From the NCBI GenBank assembly GCA_025964695.1, contig JAOPYK010000170.1:51480-115479 (forward strand): DNA of 64,000 nucleotides. Reading direction: 5' to 3'. Positions 44,135 to 52,339 of the stretch are shown here, piece after piece. The stretch is from Streptosporangiaceae bacterium. GTDB lineage: Bacteria > Actinomycetota > Actinomycetes > Streptosporangiales > Streptosporangiaceae. The notes below the pieces were generated by a model. It was given only the letters and a program-made list of their open reading frames with translations. It was not told the DNA's origin and did no database searches. The stretch's first letter is position 1, and every line of letters begins with the position of its first letter. The position numbers were made by a program, and so were the translations under genes.

Positions 44135-44932
44135 ATGACGAACTCCCAGCATTCCGGCATTCTCCCTGATCGGCGGATCCTGATCGTCGGGGCGGGCACC
44201 CGGCCGAGCCCGGATCCCGACGCCCCCGCCGGTAACGGCCGGGCCATCACGGTGACGGCCGCCCGGGAAGGCGCCTCGGTCGTCTGTGCCGATCTGGACG
44301 AGGACGCCGCCCGGGAGACGGCGAAACTGGTCGCGGCGAACGGCGGGCGCGGTGAGGTCGTGGTGGCCGATGTGGCGGATCCCGACGGCTGTGCCCGGAT
44401 GGTGGCGGAGGCCGCCGGACTGCTCGGCGGCCTGGACGGTGTGGTGTTCAACGCTGGTATCGGGGTCGGTTACGGGCTGGCCGGCACCGAGGTGGGGGAC
44501 TGGGACCGCGTCTTCGACGTCAATCTGCGGGCGCCCTTCCTGGTCAGCAAGGCGGCTCTGCCGCTGCTGACGGCCGGCGGCGCGCTGGTCTACATCGGCT
44601 CGCTCGCCGGCCTCAAGCCGGGCAGCCGATCGCCCTCCTATGACGCGTCGAAGGCGGGCCTGGCGGGTCTGGCCAGGCACGTCGCGGCGGAGGGCGCGGC
44701 GCGCGGGGTCCGCGCCAACGTCGTCGCGCCGGGCCTCATCGACACGGTCATGGGGCGGGCCGCCTCTGCTGGAAACACCGACCGGGAACGTACGGCCGCG
44801 TTCATCCCGATGGGTCGGCAGGGGACCGCCTGGGAGGTGGCCGAGGTGGCGGTGTTCCTGCTCTCGGCGAGGGCGGGCTATGTCACCGGGCAGGTCGTGG
44901 CGGTCGACGGGGGACTGTCGACGCTTCGCTGA
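44135..44932 (+). CDS. Short-chain dehydrogenase/reductase
   Basis: 265 residues. The glycine motif is extended (VGAGTRPSPDPDAPAGNGRA), an insertion typical of one SDR subfamily that keeps GNGRAI. VCADLDEDA is followed by NAGIGVGYG, the catalytic YDASKAGLAGLARHVA (Y-x3-K), and APGLIDTVMG. The acidic Asp after strand 2 favours NAD. Divergent from the FAD oxidoreductase, so the two may share a promoter region and pathway. Confidence 0.9.
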   Translation: MTNSQHSGILPDRRILIVGAGTRPSPDPDAPAGNGRAITVTAAREGASVVCADLDEDAARETAKLVAANGGRGEVVVADVADPDGCARMVAEAAGLLGGLDGVVFNAGIGVGYGLAGTEVGDWDRVFDVNLRAPFLVSKAALPLLTAGGALVYIGSLAGLKPGSRSPSYDASKAGLAGLARHVAAEGAARGVRANVVAPGLIDTVMGRAASAGNTDRERTAAFIPMGRQGTAWEVAEVAVFLLSARAGYVTGQVVAVDGGLSTLR

Positions 44933-44961
44933 CCCAGGACCTGCCAAGTGCTTGACCGTTT

Positions 44962-44980
44962 AATTTACAACGTAAAGGCC
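44962..44980. repeat. CCTTTAC-N3-GTAA element, copy 4 (19-mer shared with 38024)
   Basis: AATTTACAACGTAAAGGCC, identical to the copy at 38024. It lies 30 bases past the SDR stop and about 135 bases before the HtrA-like gene. Confidence 0.6.
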
Positions 44981-45113
44981 CGGGGCTGGCTGTTGAATCC
45001 CCATACTCAAAGAACACGACCCTCAACTGGACGACCAGCGCACCCCGAGGGAAGGGGAAGACATCTTCACGGCGCGGCGTTGCCGTGTAACGATGTAATC
45101 ATCAGGAGGTGTG

Positions 45114-46061
45114 ATGATCCCCGAACCCCGAGACTCCGACCCCCTCGACGCCTACTCTCAGGTCGTTTCGGCGGTGGCCCGTGAGCTGACCCCCCGGGTG
45201 GCCAGTGTGCGGGTACGCCAGCGTGGCCGGGAGGGTTCCGGCTCCGCGGTGGCGTTCACCACGGACGGTTTCCTGCTCACCAACGCCCACGTCGTCGGGG
45301 ACGCCGGCGAGGGCACCGCCGCGTTCGTCGACGGCACGACCACGTCGTTCACCACCGTCGGGACTGATCCGCTGTCGGACCTCGCGGTGGTGCGGGCCGA
45401 TGGGTCCACTCCGGAACCTGCGGAGCTGGGCGACAGCGACACCCTGGTGGTGGGCCAGCTGGTGGTCGCGGTCGGCAATCCCCTCGGGTTGGCCGGTTCG
45501 GTGACCGCCGGCGTGGTCAGCGCGCTGGGCCGGTCGCTGCCGGCCCGCAACGGCGGCGCGATGAGGGTGATCGAGGACGTCATCCAGACCGACGCGGCGC
45601 TCAATCCCGGTAACTCAGGAGGGGCGCTCGCCGACGCGCGGGGCCGGGTGGTCGGAATCAACACCGCGGTCGCCGGGATCGGGCTGGGTCTGGCGGTGCC
45701 GATCAACTCGACGACTCGGCGCATCATCGGCGCGCTTATGCGCGACGGCCGGGTCCGGCGGGCCTTTCTCGGGTTGATCACCAATCCGGTGCCCGTGCCG
45801 CTGGGGTTGCGGGACAGGCTCGGACAGCGTGCGGCGCTGCGGGTGGCGGAAGTGGTGCCGGGGAGCCCGGCGGCGCGGGCAGGCTTGCGCACGGGCGATC
45901 TGGTGCTGACCGCGGGAGGTGTCGCGGTGAGCGTGGCACAGAGCCTGCAGCGGCTGATGTTCGACGACGCGATCGGCAAGCCGCTGCAGATCAGCGTGCT
46001 ACGCAATGGGGCGATGGTCGATGTGATAGCCGAGCCGGTAGAGCTGAGTGACGCCCGGTGA
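45114..46061 (+). CDS. Trypsin-like serine protease with PDZ domain (HtrA type)
   Basis: 315 residues from ATG 45114 (AGGAGG four bases upstream; GTG 45111 adjacent). Catalytic triad visible: His59 in LLTNAHVV, Asp89 in DPLSDLAVV, Ser168 in NPGNSGGAL. A PDZ domain spans about 225-310 (AEVVPGSPAARAGLRTGDLV). Unusually for HtrA/DegP there is no signal peptide or membrane anchor, so it is predicted to be cytoplasmic. Regulation may involve the AT-rich leader upstream. Confidence 0.9.
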   Translation: MIPEPRDSDPLDAYSQVVSAVARELTPRVASVRVRQRGREGSGSAVAFTTDGFLLTNAHVVGDAGEGTAAFVDGTTTSFTTVGTDPLSDLAVVRADGSTPEPAELGDSDTLVVGQLVVAVGNPLGLAGSVTAGVVSALGRSLPARNGGAMRVIEDVIQTDAALNPGNSGGALADARGRVVGINTAVAGIGLGLAVPINSTTRRIIGALMRDGRVRRAFLGLITNPVPVPLGLRDRLGQRAALRVAEVVPGSPAARAGLRTGDLVLTAGGVAVSVAQSLQRLMFDDAIGKPLQISVLRNGAMVDVIAEPVELSDAR

Positions 46062-46228
46062 CCGCTGGGACCGGACCGCCGCGCGGCCGCCTGTAGGGCA
46101 GCGGCCCGGCGGGCCGGCGCCGGGGGTGATCGGCCTTGCCATCGGCTTCGTGGTCCTTCGGCTAGACCGTGTCAGCGCGCTGGGCCGGCCGGGCGTAGCG
46201 GGTTCGGGCGGGCGTAACAGTTCCTTGA

Positions 46229-47263
46229 TCAGAGCAGGAAGAGCTGTTCCGCGGCCGGTGGGGGGGCGGGTGGTGCCGGCGGCGTGCGGCGGTGGGCGTT
46301 GCGGGCGGTCCGGCCGCGTCCGATGCCGTGCTTGTCGGCGGCTTCCCGGACTCGCCGGCTGATCGTTTCCTGGTAGGTCTTGGGTGCGTAGGCTCCGCGC
46401 CCGTACAGCCGCTCGTAGGGGCCTACCAGCTCCGGGTGGTGCTCGCGGAGCCAGCTCATGTACCACTCCCGGGCTCCTGGCCGTAGGTGGAGGGTGATCG
46501 CTGACACCGAGGGCGCGCCGGTCTCGGCGATCTGGCGCACGGCGGCGTCGATCTGTCTCGGCGAGTCGGCGAGGTACGGCAGGATCGGCCCCATGAGCAC
46601 GCCGCACGGGATGTCGTGTTCGTTGAGGGTCGTGCAGACCTGCAGTCGCTTGTGCGGGCTGGGGGCGCCCGGTTCGGTCAGCCGCCACAGCTCCTTGTCG
46701 AGGAAGCCGACCGAGACTGCGGTGCCGACCTCGGTGCGTTCGGCCGCCTCCTGGAGCAGCGGGAGGTCGCGGAGGATGAGTGAGCCCTTGGTGAGGATCG
46801 AGAACGGGTTGCGGGTGTCACGCAGGGCCGTGAGGATGCCGGGCATCAGCCGGTAGCGGCCTTCGGCGCGCTGGTAGCAGTCGACGTTGGTCCCCATGGC
46901 GATGTGCTGGCCGCCCCACTTCGGTGCGGCGAGTTCCTTGCGTACGAGTTCGGCTGCGTTGACCTTCACCACGATTTTGGAGTCGAAATCGGACCCTGAG
47001 TTCAAGTCCAGATATTCATGCGTTTTACGGGCGAAACAGTACTTACAGGAATGGCTGCATCCCCGGTAAGGGTTGATCGTCCAGTTGAACGGAACCCTGG
47101 AGGCGCCGGGCACCTTATTGATGATCGACTTGGCGTGGATCTCGTAGAACGTCATCCCCCTGAACTCGGGGGTGTCGATCGTGCGAACCACGGCCTGCCG
47201 CTCGATCAGCGGCAGATCGGGGCGGTTCCCCTCCGGCACGATCTGAAGATTGTCCCAGCGCAC
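46229..47263 (-). CDS. Rv2578c-family radical SAM protein
   Basis: 344 residues. Radical SAM cluster motif CSHSCKYC near residue 73, preceded by NWTINPYRGC and followed by ARKTHEYLDL, as in the Rv2578c family related to spore-photoproduct-lyase-like proteins. The C-terminus has AITLHLRPGAREWYMSWLRE and a proline-rich tail. The reaction is unknown. A double half-site resembling LexA boxes lies in its promoter region, which would fit a DNA-damage role. Confidence 0.88.
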   Translation of the reverse strand: MRWDNLQIVPEGNRPDLPLIERQAVVRTIDTPEFRGMTFYEIHAKSIINKVPGASRVPFNWTINPYRGCSHSCKYCFARKTHEYLDLNSGSDFDSKIVVKVNAAELVRKELAAPKWGGQHIAMGTNVDCYQRAEGRYRLMPGILTALRDTRNPFSILTKGSLILRDLPLLQEAAERTEVGTAVSVGFLDKELWRLTEPGAPSPHKRLQVCTTLNEHDIPCGVLMGPILPYLADSPRQIDAAVRQIAETGAPSVSAITLHLRPGAREWYMSWLREHHPELVGPYERLYGRGAYAPKTYQETISRRVREAADKHGIGRGRTARNAHRRTPPAPPAPPPAAEQLFLL

Positions 47264-47275
47264 ACGTCCCCCTTG

Positions 47276-47307
47276 TCGAACATCTGAACGATAGAATACA
47301 TGTTCGA
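47276..47307. promoter_or_regulatory. Inverted TCGAACAT pair upstream of the Rv2578c-like gene
   Basis: TCGAACAT (47276) and ATGTTCGA (47300) are perfect inverted copies 16 bases apart. Each can be read as one perfect half of a LexA box (TCGAAC-N4-GTTCGA) paired with a degenerate half toward the centre. The site begins 13 bases upstream of the start codon and also faces the DUF2752 gene at 47357. Confidence 0.6.
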
Positions 47308-47356
47308 TGATGCTAAGGGAGTGGCCAGGTGAGAGCGAGTGCGGCAGACTCGGGGG

Positions 47357-47743
47357 ATGGTGGTCGGGTCTGCTCGTATGGTGACGGCACGGCTCGTGAT
47401 GCTGGCCGGGGCGCTGGTCGCGCTGGCGATGGTGCGCCTGCCGCGGCCGCCGACCCTGTGCCTGCTACGCGGGACCACCGGGATTCCCTGCCCGTTCTGT
47501 GGCTTCACCACTGCCGGCGTCTGCCTGGGACACGGTGACCTCGCCGGGGCCCTTCACGCATCGCCCTTCGCGGTCGCCGCCTGCGCGGGCTTCGTCGTCC
47601 TGCCGTTCGTGCGGCGTTCACCTCTGATGAGGCGCTGGCAAGAGTTGCCGCATGGGGGGCGCCAAATAGGGTCGCTGACCGCTATTCTCACGGCTCTCGT
47701 CCTGTCCGAGTCGTGGCAGCTCATCCGTTATGGCGTCATCTGA
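47357..47743 (+). CDS. DUF2752 membrane protein
   Basis: 128 residues from ATG 47357 (GGGGG upstream; GTG 47339 possible). Three hydrophobic segments. The signature CLLRGTTGIPCPFCGFTTAG, with cysteine pair C-P-F-C-G, is characteristic of DUF2752. Function unknown; the CxxC suggests redox or metal binding at the membrane. It is followed after 20 bases by the DUF4190-like gene. Confidence 0.8.
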   Translation: MVVGSARMVTARLVMLAGALVALAMVRLPRPPTLCLLRGTTGIPCPFCGFTTAGVCLGHGDLAGALHASPFAVAACAGFVVLPFVRRSPLMRRWQELPHGGRQIGSLTAILTALVLSESWQLIRYGVI

Positions 47744-47763
47744 AGTCCAAGGAAGGAACACTC

Positions 47764-48084
47764 ATGGGGTACCCCCAGCAACCTCCGGGTGGTTACGGTC
47801 CGCCTCCCGGAGGCGGATACGGCGGTGGTTACGGGCAGCAGCCACCGCAGCCCCAGTCCAGCACTCCCATGGTGCTCTCGATCATCGGGATCGTTTGCTG
47901 GTTCTGCTGCTCGCCTGCGGCCATCGCACTGGGCCTCATCGCGCAGGGGCAGTATCGCAATCAGGGGCAGTCGGACACGTTGGCGAAGGTCGCGTGGATC
48001 GGCGGAATCGTCGCCCTCCTCATAGGGATCGGCGTGACCGTCATCCGATTGTCGGCAGCGTCCTCGACGGGCACGTCCTACTGA
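47764..48084 (+). CDS. DUF4190-like small membrane protein
   Basis: 106 residues from ATG 47764 (AAGGAA upstream). A Pro/Gly/Tyr/Gln-rich N-terminus (GYPQQPPGGYGPPPGGG) precedes two transmembrane helices (STPMVLSIIGIVCWFCCSPA, then VAWIGGIVALLIGIGVTVI). Such proteins are common in actinomycetes and are of unknown role. Probably cotranscribed with the upstream DUF2752 gene. Confidence 0.8.
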   Translation: MGYPQQPPGGYGPPPGGGYGGGYGQQPPQPQSSTPMVLSIIGIVCWFCCSPAAIALGLIAQGQYRNQGQSDTLAKVAWIGGIVALLIGIGVTVIRLSAASSTGTSY

Positions 48085-48101
48085 CGTGACCGTGGTGCGG
48101 G

Positions 48102-48548
48102 TCAAGGCGCCAGGACGTGGAAGAACGGAATGTTCCGCAGGACGGTGAAGACCACTATGACCGCGAACAAGGCGTAGATCAGCCGGGGGTCGGCGACCGT
48201 CGTCTTCGGCCGCCCGCGTGCCAGTCGCACCGTCCACCGGGCCCAGATGAACGCCAGCAGGGGCAGGAAGCAGAAGGTCAGCATGTTGCGGCCGAACGCC
48301 TCGGCGATGTGCCCGTGCGCCAGCGCGTGAATCATGCGCAGTGAGCCGCAGCCGGGGCAGTAGAGCCCGGTCACGAACAGGTACGGGCAGGTCGGGTAGT
48401 GCCCGGGTTGGTTGGGGTCGATGGCTCCCACGTAGACGAAGAGGGCGGCGGTGGACAGCGCGGCGCCGCCCGGCGCCAGCAGCGGATACCGCTGCATGCC
48501 GCGCCGGACGACGTCAGGAGTGGCGACTCGCATGAGCGAACGCGTCAC
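48102..48548 (-). CDS. DUF2752 membrane protein, second copy
   Basis: 148 residues, GTG start directly after the upstream CD225 gene. LFVTGLYCPGCGSLRMIHAL carries the DUF2752 CPGC signature, with three hydrophobic helices. It differs clearly from the 47357 copy, so this is not a recent duplication. It faces the first copy tail to tail, each paired with a small Pro/Gly-rich membrane protein. Confidence 0.8.
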   Translation of the reverse strand: MTRSLMRVATPDVVRRGMQRYPLLAPGGAALSTAALFVYVGAIDPNQPGHYPTCPYLFVTGLYCPGCGSLRMIHALAHGHIAEAFGRNMLTFCFLPLLAFIWARWTVRLARGRPKTTVADPRLIYALFAVIVVFTVLRNIPFFHVLAP

Positions 48549-48944
48549 TCAGGGGGAGTAGGTGTAGCTGGGGATGGTGTAGCCCGGGGTGTTGGACACG
48601 GCCACGCTGACCACGATGATGTAAACGATGATGCCGATCACCTGGACCACGCCAAGGATGGTGCCGATCATCGCGAAGGTTTTGGCCTTGTTCGAGGAGT
48701 CCACGGCTCCGGCGTAGTCGCCCTGCTGGAACTTTCCGTTGACCTGGGCGGCGAAGATGACCGAGACGATACCCAGGATCTGGCAGCAGAAGAGCGTGAT
48801 GATCGCCCAGACGAGGTGATTGGGTGGGGGGGTCTGGTATCCGCCACCGCCCTGAGGCTGTCCGTAACCGCCGCCGTAGCCGCCGCCGGGCGGGGGCTGC
48901 TGTCCGTAACCGCCGCCGTAACCTGGTGGATTGCCGTAACTCAT
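48549..48944 (-). CDS. CD225/dispanin-domain membrane protein
   Basis: 131 residues. A Gly/Tyr/Gln/Pro-rich N-terminus (NPPGYGGGYGQQPPPGGG) is followed by LVWAIITLFCCQILGIVSVI, the first CD225 intramembrane helix, then FAAQVNGKFQQGDYAGAVDS and a second helix (AMIGTILGVVQVIGIIVYII). CD225 proteins are related to eukaryotic interferon-induced IFITM proteins; bacterial roles are unknown. The next gene starts immediately after its stop. Confidence 0.85.
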   Translation of the reverse strand: MSYGNPPGYGGGYGQQPPPGGGYGGGYGQPQGGGGYQTPPPNHLVWAIITLFCCQILGIVSVIFAAQVNGKFQQGDYAGAVDSSNKAKTFAMIGTILGVVQVIGIIVYIIVVSVAVSNTPGYTIPSYTYSP

Positions 48945-49073
48945 GCGTGTTTCTCCGTGTAGCTGTAGATGCGCACCCTCTGATGGGGTGGCAGCTTAGC
49001 GATTACACCACCAAACACGCACGTAGACTTGTTGGTCCGGCAGAATGCCTTTTCACTAACCCAGGGGACGGGG

Positions 49074-50669
49074 ATGCGCAAAGGACTTCGGGGGGCCGCG
49101 GCTGGGCTGATCGCGCTCAGCGCGCTCACGGCCTGCGGTGGGCGGGCGGACTCGGTGGAGCCGCCGGCCGGCGCCGACCCACAGGCGGTGGGCACACGCG
49201 TTGGAAAGACCGAGTGCCCGGGTGTTCCTGCGCCCGGTGATCCCAGGAGCCGCCAGGTGCGGGGAATGTGGATCGCGACCGTCCAGAACACGGACTGGCC
49301 GTCGAGGCCGGGGGAATCGGTGGACAGGCAGAAGGCGGAATATCGCCGGTTGCTCGACACTGCCAAGGCGCTGAATTTTAACGCGGTGTTCTTTCAGGTG
49401 CGGCCGGCCGGCGACGCGTTCTACCGGTCGCCGTACGAGCCGTGGTCGCAGTGGCTGACCGGCACCCAGGGCAAGGATCCGGGCTATGACGTGCTGCAGT
49501 TCCTGATCAAGGAGGCGCACGACCGGGATCTGGAGTTCCACGCCTGGTTCAATCCGTACCGGGCGAGCACGGATCCCGATCGCTCGAAGCTGGCGGCCGA
49601 CCATCCGGCCCGGCGGCATCCGGACTGGGCGCCGAGGTACGGCAGCAATCTCTGGTACGACCCGGGTCTGCCGCAGGTGCAGGACCTGGCGGCCAAGGTG
49701 GTGCTGGACGTCGTCAAGCGCTACGACATCGATGGTGTGCACTTCGATGATTACTTCTATCCCTATCCCGCAAGTGGCGACTTCCCCGACAAGGCCACGT
49801 TCAAGGCCTACGGAAAGGGCTTCTCCAGCGTGGCCGCGTGGCGGCGGCACAACGTCAACGCGCTCGTGCAGAGCCTGTCGGCGCGGATCCACCAGGCCAA
49901 GCCGTGGATGAAGTTCGGGATCAGCCCGTTCGGGGTGTGGCGCAACATCAGCAGTGATCCCAACGGGTCCAGGACCCAGGCGCTGCAGAGTTACGACGAC
50001 ATCTACGCCGACACGCGTCTGTGGGTGAAGAAGGACTGGCTGGACTATGTGACCCCGCAGCTGTATTGGCCGATCGGGGATCCGCGGGCCGACTACCGGA
50101 CGTTGGTCGACTGGTGGGCGCGGCAGGTGACCGGCACCGGCGTGCAGTTGTCGATCGGGCAGGCGGCCTACCGGGTGGGTGAGGACGCGACGTGGCGGAA
50201 TCCCGCCGAACTGTCGCGGCATGTGACGGTCGATTCCCACTATCCGGCGGTGCGGGGGGACGTGTACTTCAGCGCGGTCGACGTGCTGCACAACAAGGTC
50301 GGGTTCGCTACCCGGCTGCGCAAGGACCACTACCAGCGGCCGGCGATCGTTCCGGTGATCCCGAAACTCGGTGGTGCTGCTCCGTCCCCGGCCGCAGGGG
50401 TCGAGGCCACGGCGGGCGGCGCATCGGTCAAGGTCCGGTGGCAGGGCTCGGGTGCGACGTCGTACGCGGTGTACCGGGTGGACGGCAAGGGCGTGGCCTG
50501 CGCTCCGGTGGATCCCAGGAGCCTGCTGGTCAGCGTACGGGGCACGGGCATCTCCGACCCCACGGTCAAGCCCGGTGCGACCTACACGTACTACGTGACG
50601 GCGCTGGACCGGCTGCATCACGAGAGCCGGCCGGCACGAGGTGCGACTGTTGTCGCCCAACGGGGATAA
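49074..50669 (+). CDS. Lipoprotein of the glycosyl-hydrolase-like GHL10 (DUF187) family
   Basis: 531 residues from ATG 49074. A lipoprotein signal peptide ends in the lipobox LTAC at residue 21, so the protein is attached outside the membrane. The TIM-barrel domain (about 60-390) shows RGMWIATVQNTDWPSRPG, NAVFFQVRPAGDAFY, EFHAWFNPYRAS, DGVHFDDYFYPYP and FGISPFGVWRN. A C-terminal FnIII-like domain (about 440-530) follows. Related proteins are predicted to act on glycans of the cell wall. The last 22 bases, including the stop, are repeated 887 bp downstream. Confidence 0.9.
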   Translation: MRKGLRGAAAGLIALSALTACGGRADSVEPPAGADPQAVGTRVGKTECPGVPAPGDPRSRQVRGMWIATVQNTDWPSRPGESVDRQKAEYRRLLDTAKALNFNAVFFQVRPAGDAFYRSPYEPWSQWLTGTQGKDPGYDVLQFLIKEAHDRDLEFHAWFNPYRASTDPDRSKLAADHPARRHPDWAPRYGSNLWYDPGLPQVQDLAAKVVLDVVKRYDIDGVHFDDYFYPYPASGDFPDKATFKAYGKGFSSVAAWRRHNVNALVQSLSARIHQAKPWMKFGISPFGVWRNISSDPNGSRTQALQSYDDIYADTRLWVKKDWLDYVTPQLYWPIGDPRADYRTLVDWWARQVTGTGVQLSIGQAAYRVGEDATWRNPAELSRHVTVDSHYPAVRGDVYFSAVDVLHNKVGFATRLRKDHYQRPAIVPVIPKLGGAAPSPAAGVEATAGGASVKVRWQGSGATSYAVYRVDGKGVACAPVDPRSLLVSVRGTGISDPTVKPGATYTYYVTALDRLHHESRPARGATVVAQRG

Positions 50670-50670
50670 C
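50649..50670 (+). repeat. 22-bp direct repeat, left copy
   Basis: GTTGTCGCCCAACGGG and the next six bases, covering the stop codon of the GHL10-type gene. The sequence is itself an imperfect hairpin (GTTGTC/GATAAC and CCC/GGG arms). An identical copy is at 51536. Confidence 0.85.
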
Positions 50671-50931
50671 AAGCGACTGGCCTGCGCCCGAACTCACTCA
50701 GACCGTCTCGGGTCGGGGGCGCGCCGGTTGCATCCCGAGCAGCGTGCCAGATACGGGCGAAGTTGTTCCGCCGCCCGGACAGCTGCTCCGCTAAGTTGCT
50801 GCTCCGCTAAGTTAAGGCCGGGGTTCTTCTGCGCCCGCGAAGGTTTCCGGTGACGAGCAGCCCTGGCCTCCGCTGGTGGCTACGTGCTTCAGTCGCGCGG
50901 CGCTGCACGGTCCAAACCTCTGGAGTCAGAC

Positions 50932-51363
50932 ATGAAGCCGAATCGCTCCATCCCGGCGTCGACGGTCATCCCCGTCCTGATCTATCCCGATGTGCGCGAG
51001 GCGGTCGCCTGGCTCGGTGCAGCCTTCGGGCTTGTCGAGCGGGTGCGGATCGGCGAGGACCACCGCGCACAGCTCAGTTTCGGCGATGGTGCCGTGATCG
51101 TCGGGGATGTGCGACATGATCGCCGCCCACCGCGCCCCGGCGAGGTCACACACTCGGTGATGGTGCGCGTGGAGAACGCCGGCGCCCACTGCGAGCGTGC
51201 CCGGGAGCACGGCGCACGCATCGTCATGGAACCGACCGACTTCGAGTATGGCGAACGGCAGTACGCCGCCGAGGACCCTGCGGGCCACCAGTGGACGTTC
51301 TCGGAGACGCTCGCGGATGTTGCCCCGGAGGAATGGGGCGGAACGTCCGTCGCGCCCGACTGA
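50932..51363 (+). CDS. VOC-family (glyoxalase-like) protein
   Basis: 143 residues from ATG 50932 (GGAG upstream). One VOC module pair in a single chain: PASTVIPVLIYPDVREAVAW, VIVGDVRHDR, then VMVRVENAGAHCERARE and YAAEDPAGHQWTFSE, the pattern of the PhnB/YycE-like subgroup with a C-terminal WTFSE. Substrate unknown. The gene sits alone between the two 22-bp direct repeats. Confidence 0.85.
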   Translation: MKPNRSIPASTVIPVLIYPDVREAVAWLGAAFGLVERVRIGEDHRAQLSFGDGAVIVGDVRHDRRPPRPGEVTHSVMVRVENAGAHCERAREHGARIVMEPTDFEYGERQYAAEDPAGHQWTFSETLADVAPEEWGGTSVAPD

Positions 51364-51535
51364 CGTATCCCGAGCGTCGCTACCTGGCCTGCCGCTTGAA
51401 CGTCAACGGCCCGAGGGCACATCGTGGGCACACCCACCAGGATTGAGTGCCGGACGCTAAGAGTTGTTGCGAGCCGAAACCGCAGGTACACCAGGGTCCC
51501 TAGTAAAGCCCGAAGGTGCTCGACACGTGTAGATA

Positions 51536-51557
51536 GTTGTCGCCCAACGGGGATAAC
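51536..51557 (+). repeat. 22-bp direct repeat, right copy
   Basis: Identical to 50649-50670. It lies 51 bases upstream of the DUF3040 start and outside any gene. Confidence 0.85.
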
Positions 51558-51608
51558 GATCTTTCTGTCGGGGAAGAAAGAGCGCAGTGTGACCCCCGGA
51601 GGTGCGGC

Positions 51609-51809
51609 ATGGCGCTCTCGATCGAAGAGCAGCGACTCTTGTCTGAGATCGCATCTCGGCTCAGTGCGGACGACCCGAGACTCGCGGATCGGTTGTCGAC
51701 CTTGGGCCGGACGCGTCAGCGGCGTATCAGGATCATCGTGACCGTGGTGGTCGCGGTGCTCGTGATGGTCGCGGCGATCCTTACGGCCTTGGTCGTGGCG
51801 ATGTCGTAG
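51609..51809 (+). CDS. DUF3040-like small membrane protein
   Basis: 66 residues from ATG 51609 with CCGGAGG upstream. MALSIEEQRLLSEIASRLSA matches the start of DUF3040 proteins, followed by a single transmembrane helix (IIVTVVVAVLVMVAAILTAL). Shorter than the usual two-helix members. Function unknown. A terminator hairpin follows 12 bases after the stop. Confidence 0.75.
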   Translation: MALSIEEQRLLSEIASRLSADDPRLADRLSTLGRTRQRRIRIIVTVVVAVLVMVAAILTALVVAMS

Positions 51810-51820
51810 GGGAAGACGAA

Positions 51821-51850
51821 CGCCCCGGCGAGATCTCTCTCGCCGGGGCG
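51821..51850. terminator. Terminator after the DUF3040 gene
   Basis: A perfect 13-bp stem (CGCCCCGGCGAGA/TCTCGCCGGGGCG) with loop TCTC. Confidence 0.9.
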
Positions 51851-52339
51851 GGACGCCTGAGCCGGTGTGGTGGTCGCCTCCTCGGCGAAAAGCACAACGT
51901 GGCTCCTGCCTCGGCCGAAGCCGAGCGGTATTCCGCGAAGGCGTGGGTTACGGCCCGGGGGACACAAACCACACCGGCATCACCTACCTTAACCGCAGTC
52001 AGGGTGTGCGTATTCCGCGACGGGCCGGTGTGGCGGTTCAGGGTGCTGAAGGCAGGGTGTCCTGAAGGCCATGTTCGGGATCCCCTCGTGCTCCGGCTGG
52101 ATGTCCGGTGCGTCCTTGAGTATGTAGACATATCCGGTACGCCAAGACCTGAGGTGTATCGAGCAGTGCCCTGACCAGCGGTACGGCGAAAAGGTGCGCC
52201 GGCGCCGGGTCCGGCTCGTGCGGAGCGGATCGCGCCATCGCCCGAGTTCGCCATGTCGTGCTGCCCCCGGCTCACGCCAGGGACATGCCTCGGCGAGGGC
52301 GCAGGTTCGGCGGCCGGTGAGCGTGAGGGAGTCGGGGAG
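51851..52339. other. Intergenic region with no supported gene
   Basis: About 490 bases. Minus-strand frames here contain short plausible stretches (for example YVYILKDAPDIQPEHEGIP) but no start, ribosome-binding site or recognisable family. It may hold a decayed gene. Confidence 0.35.

Noticed and set aside
50649..51557. 22-bp direct repeats as a phage or integrative-element attachment pair
   Set aside because: No integrase, excisionase or tRNA is present and the interval is under 1 kb. The repeat can also form a hairpin, so a firm att-site call is not justified.
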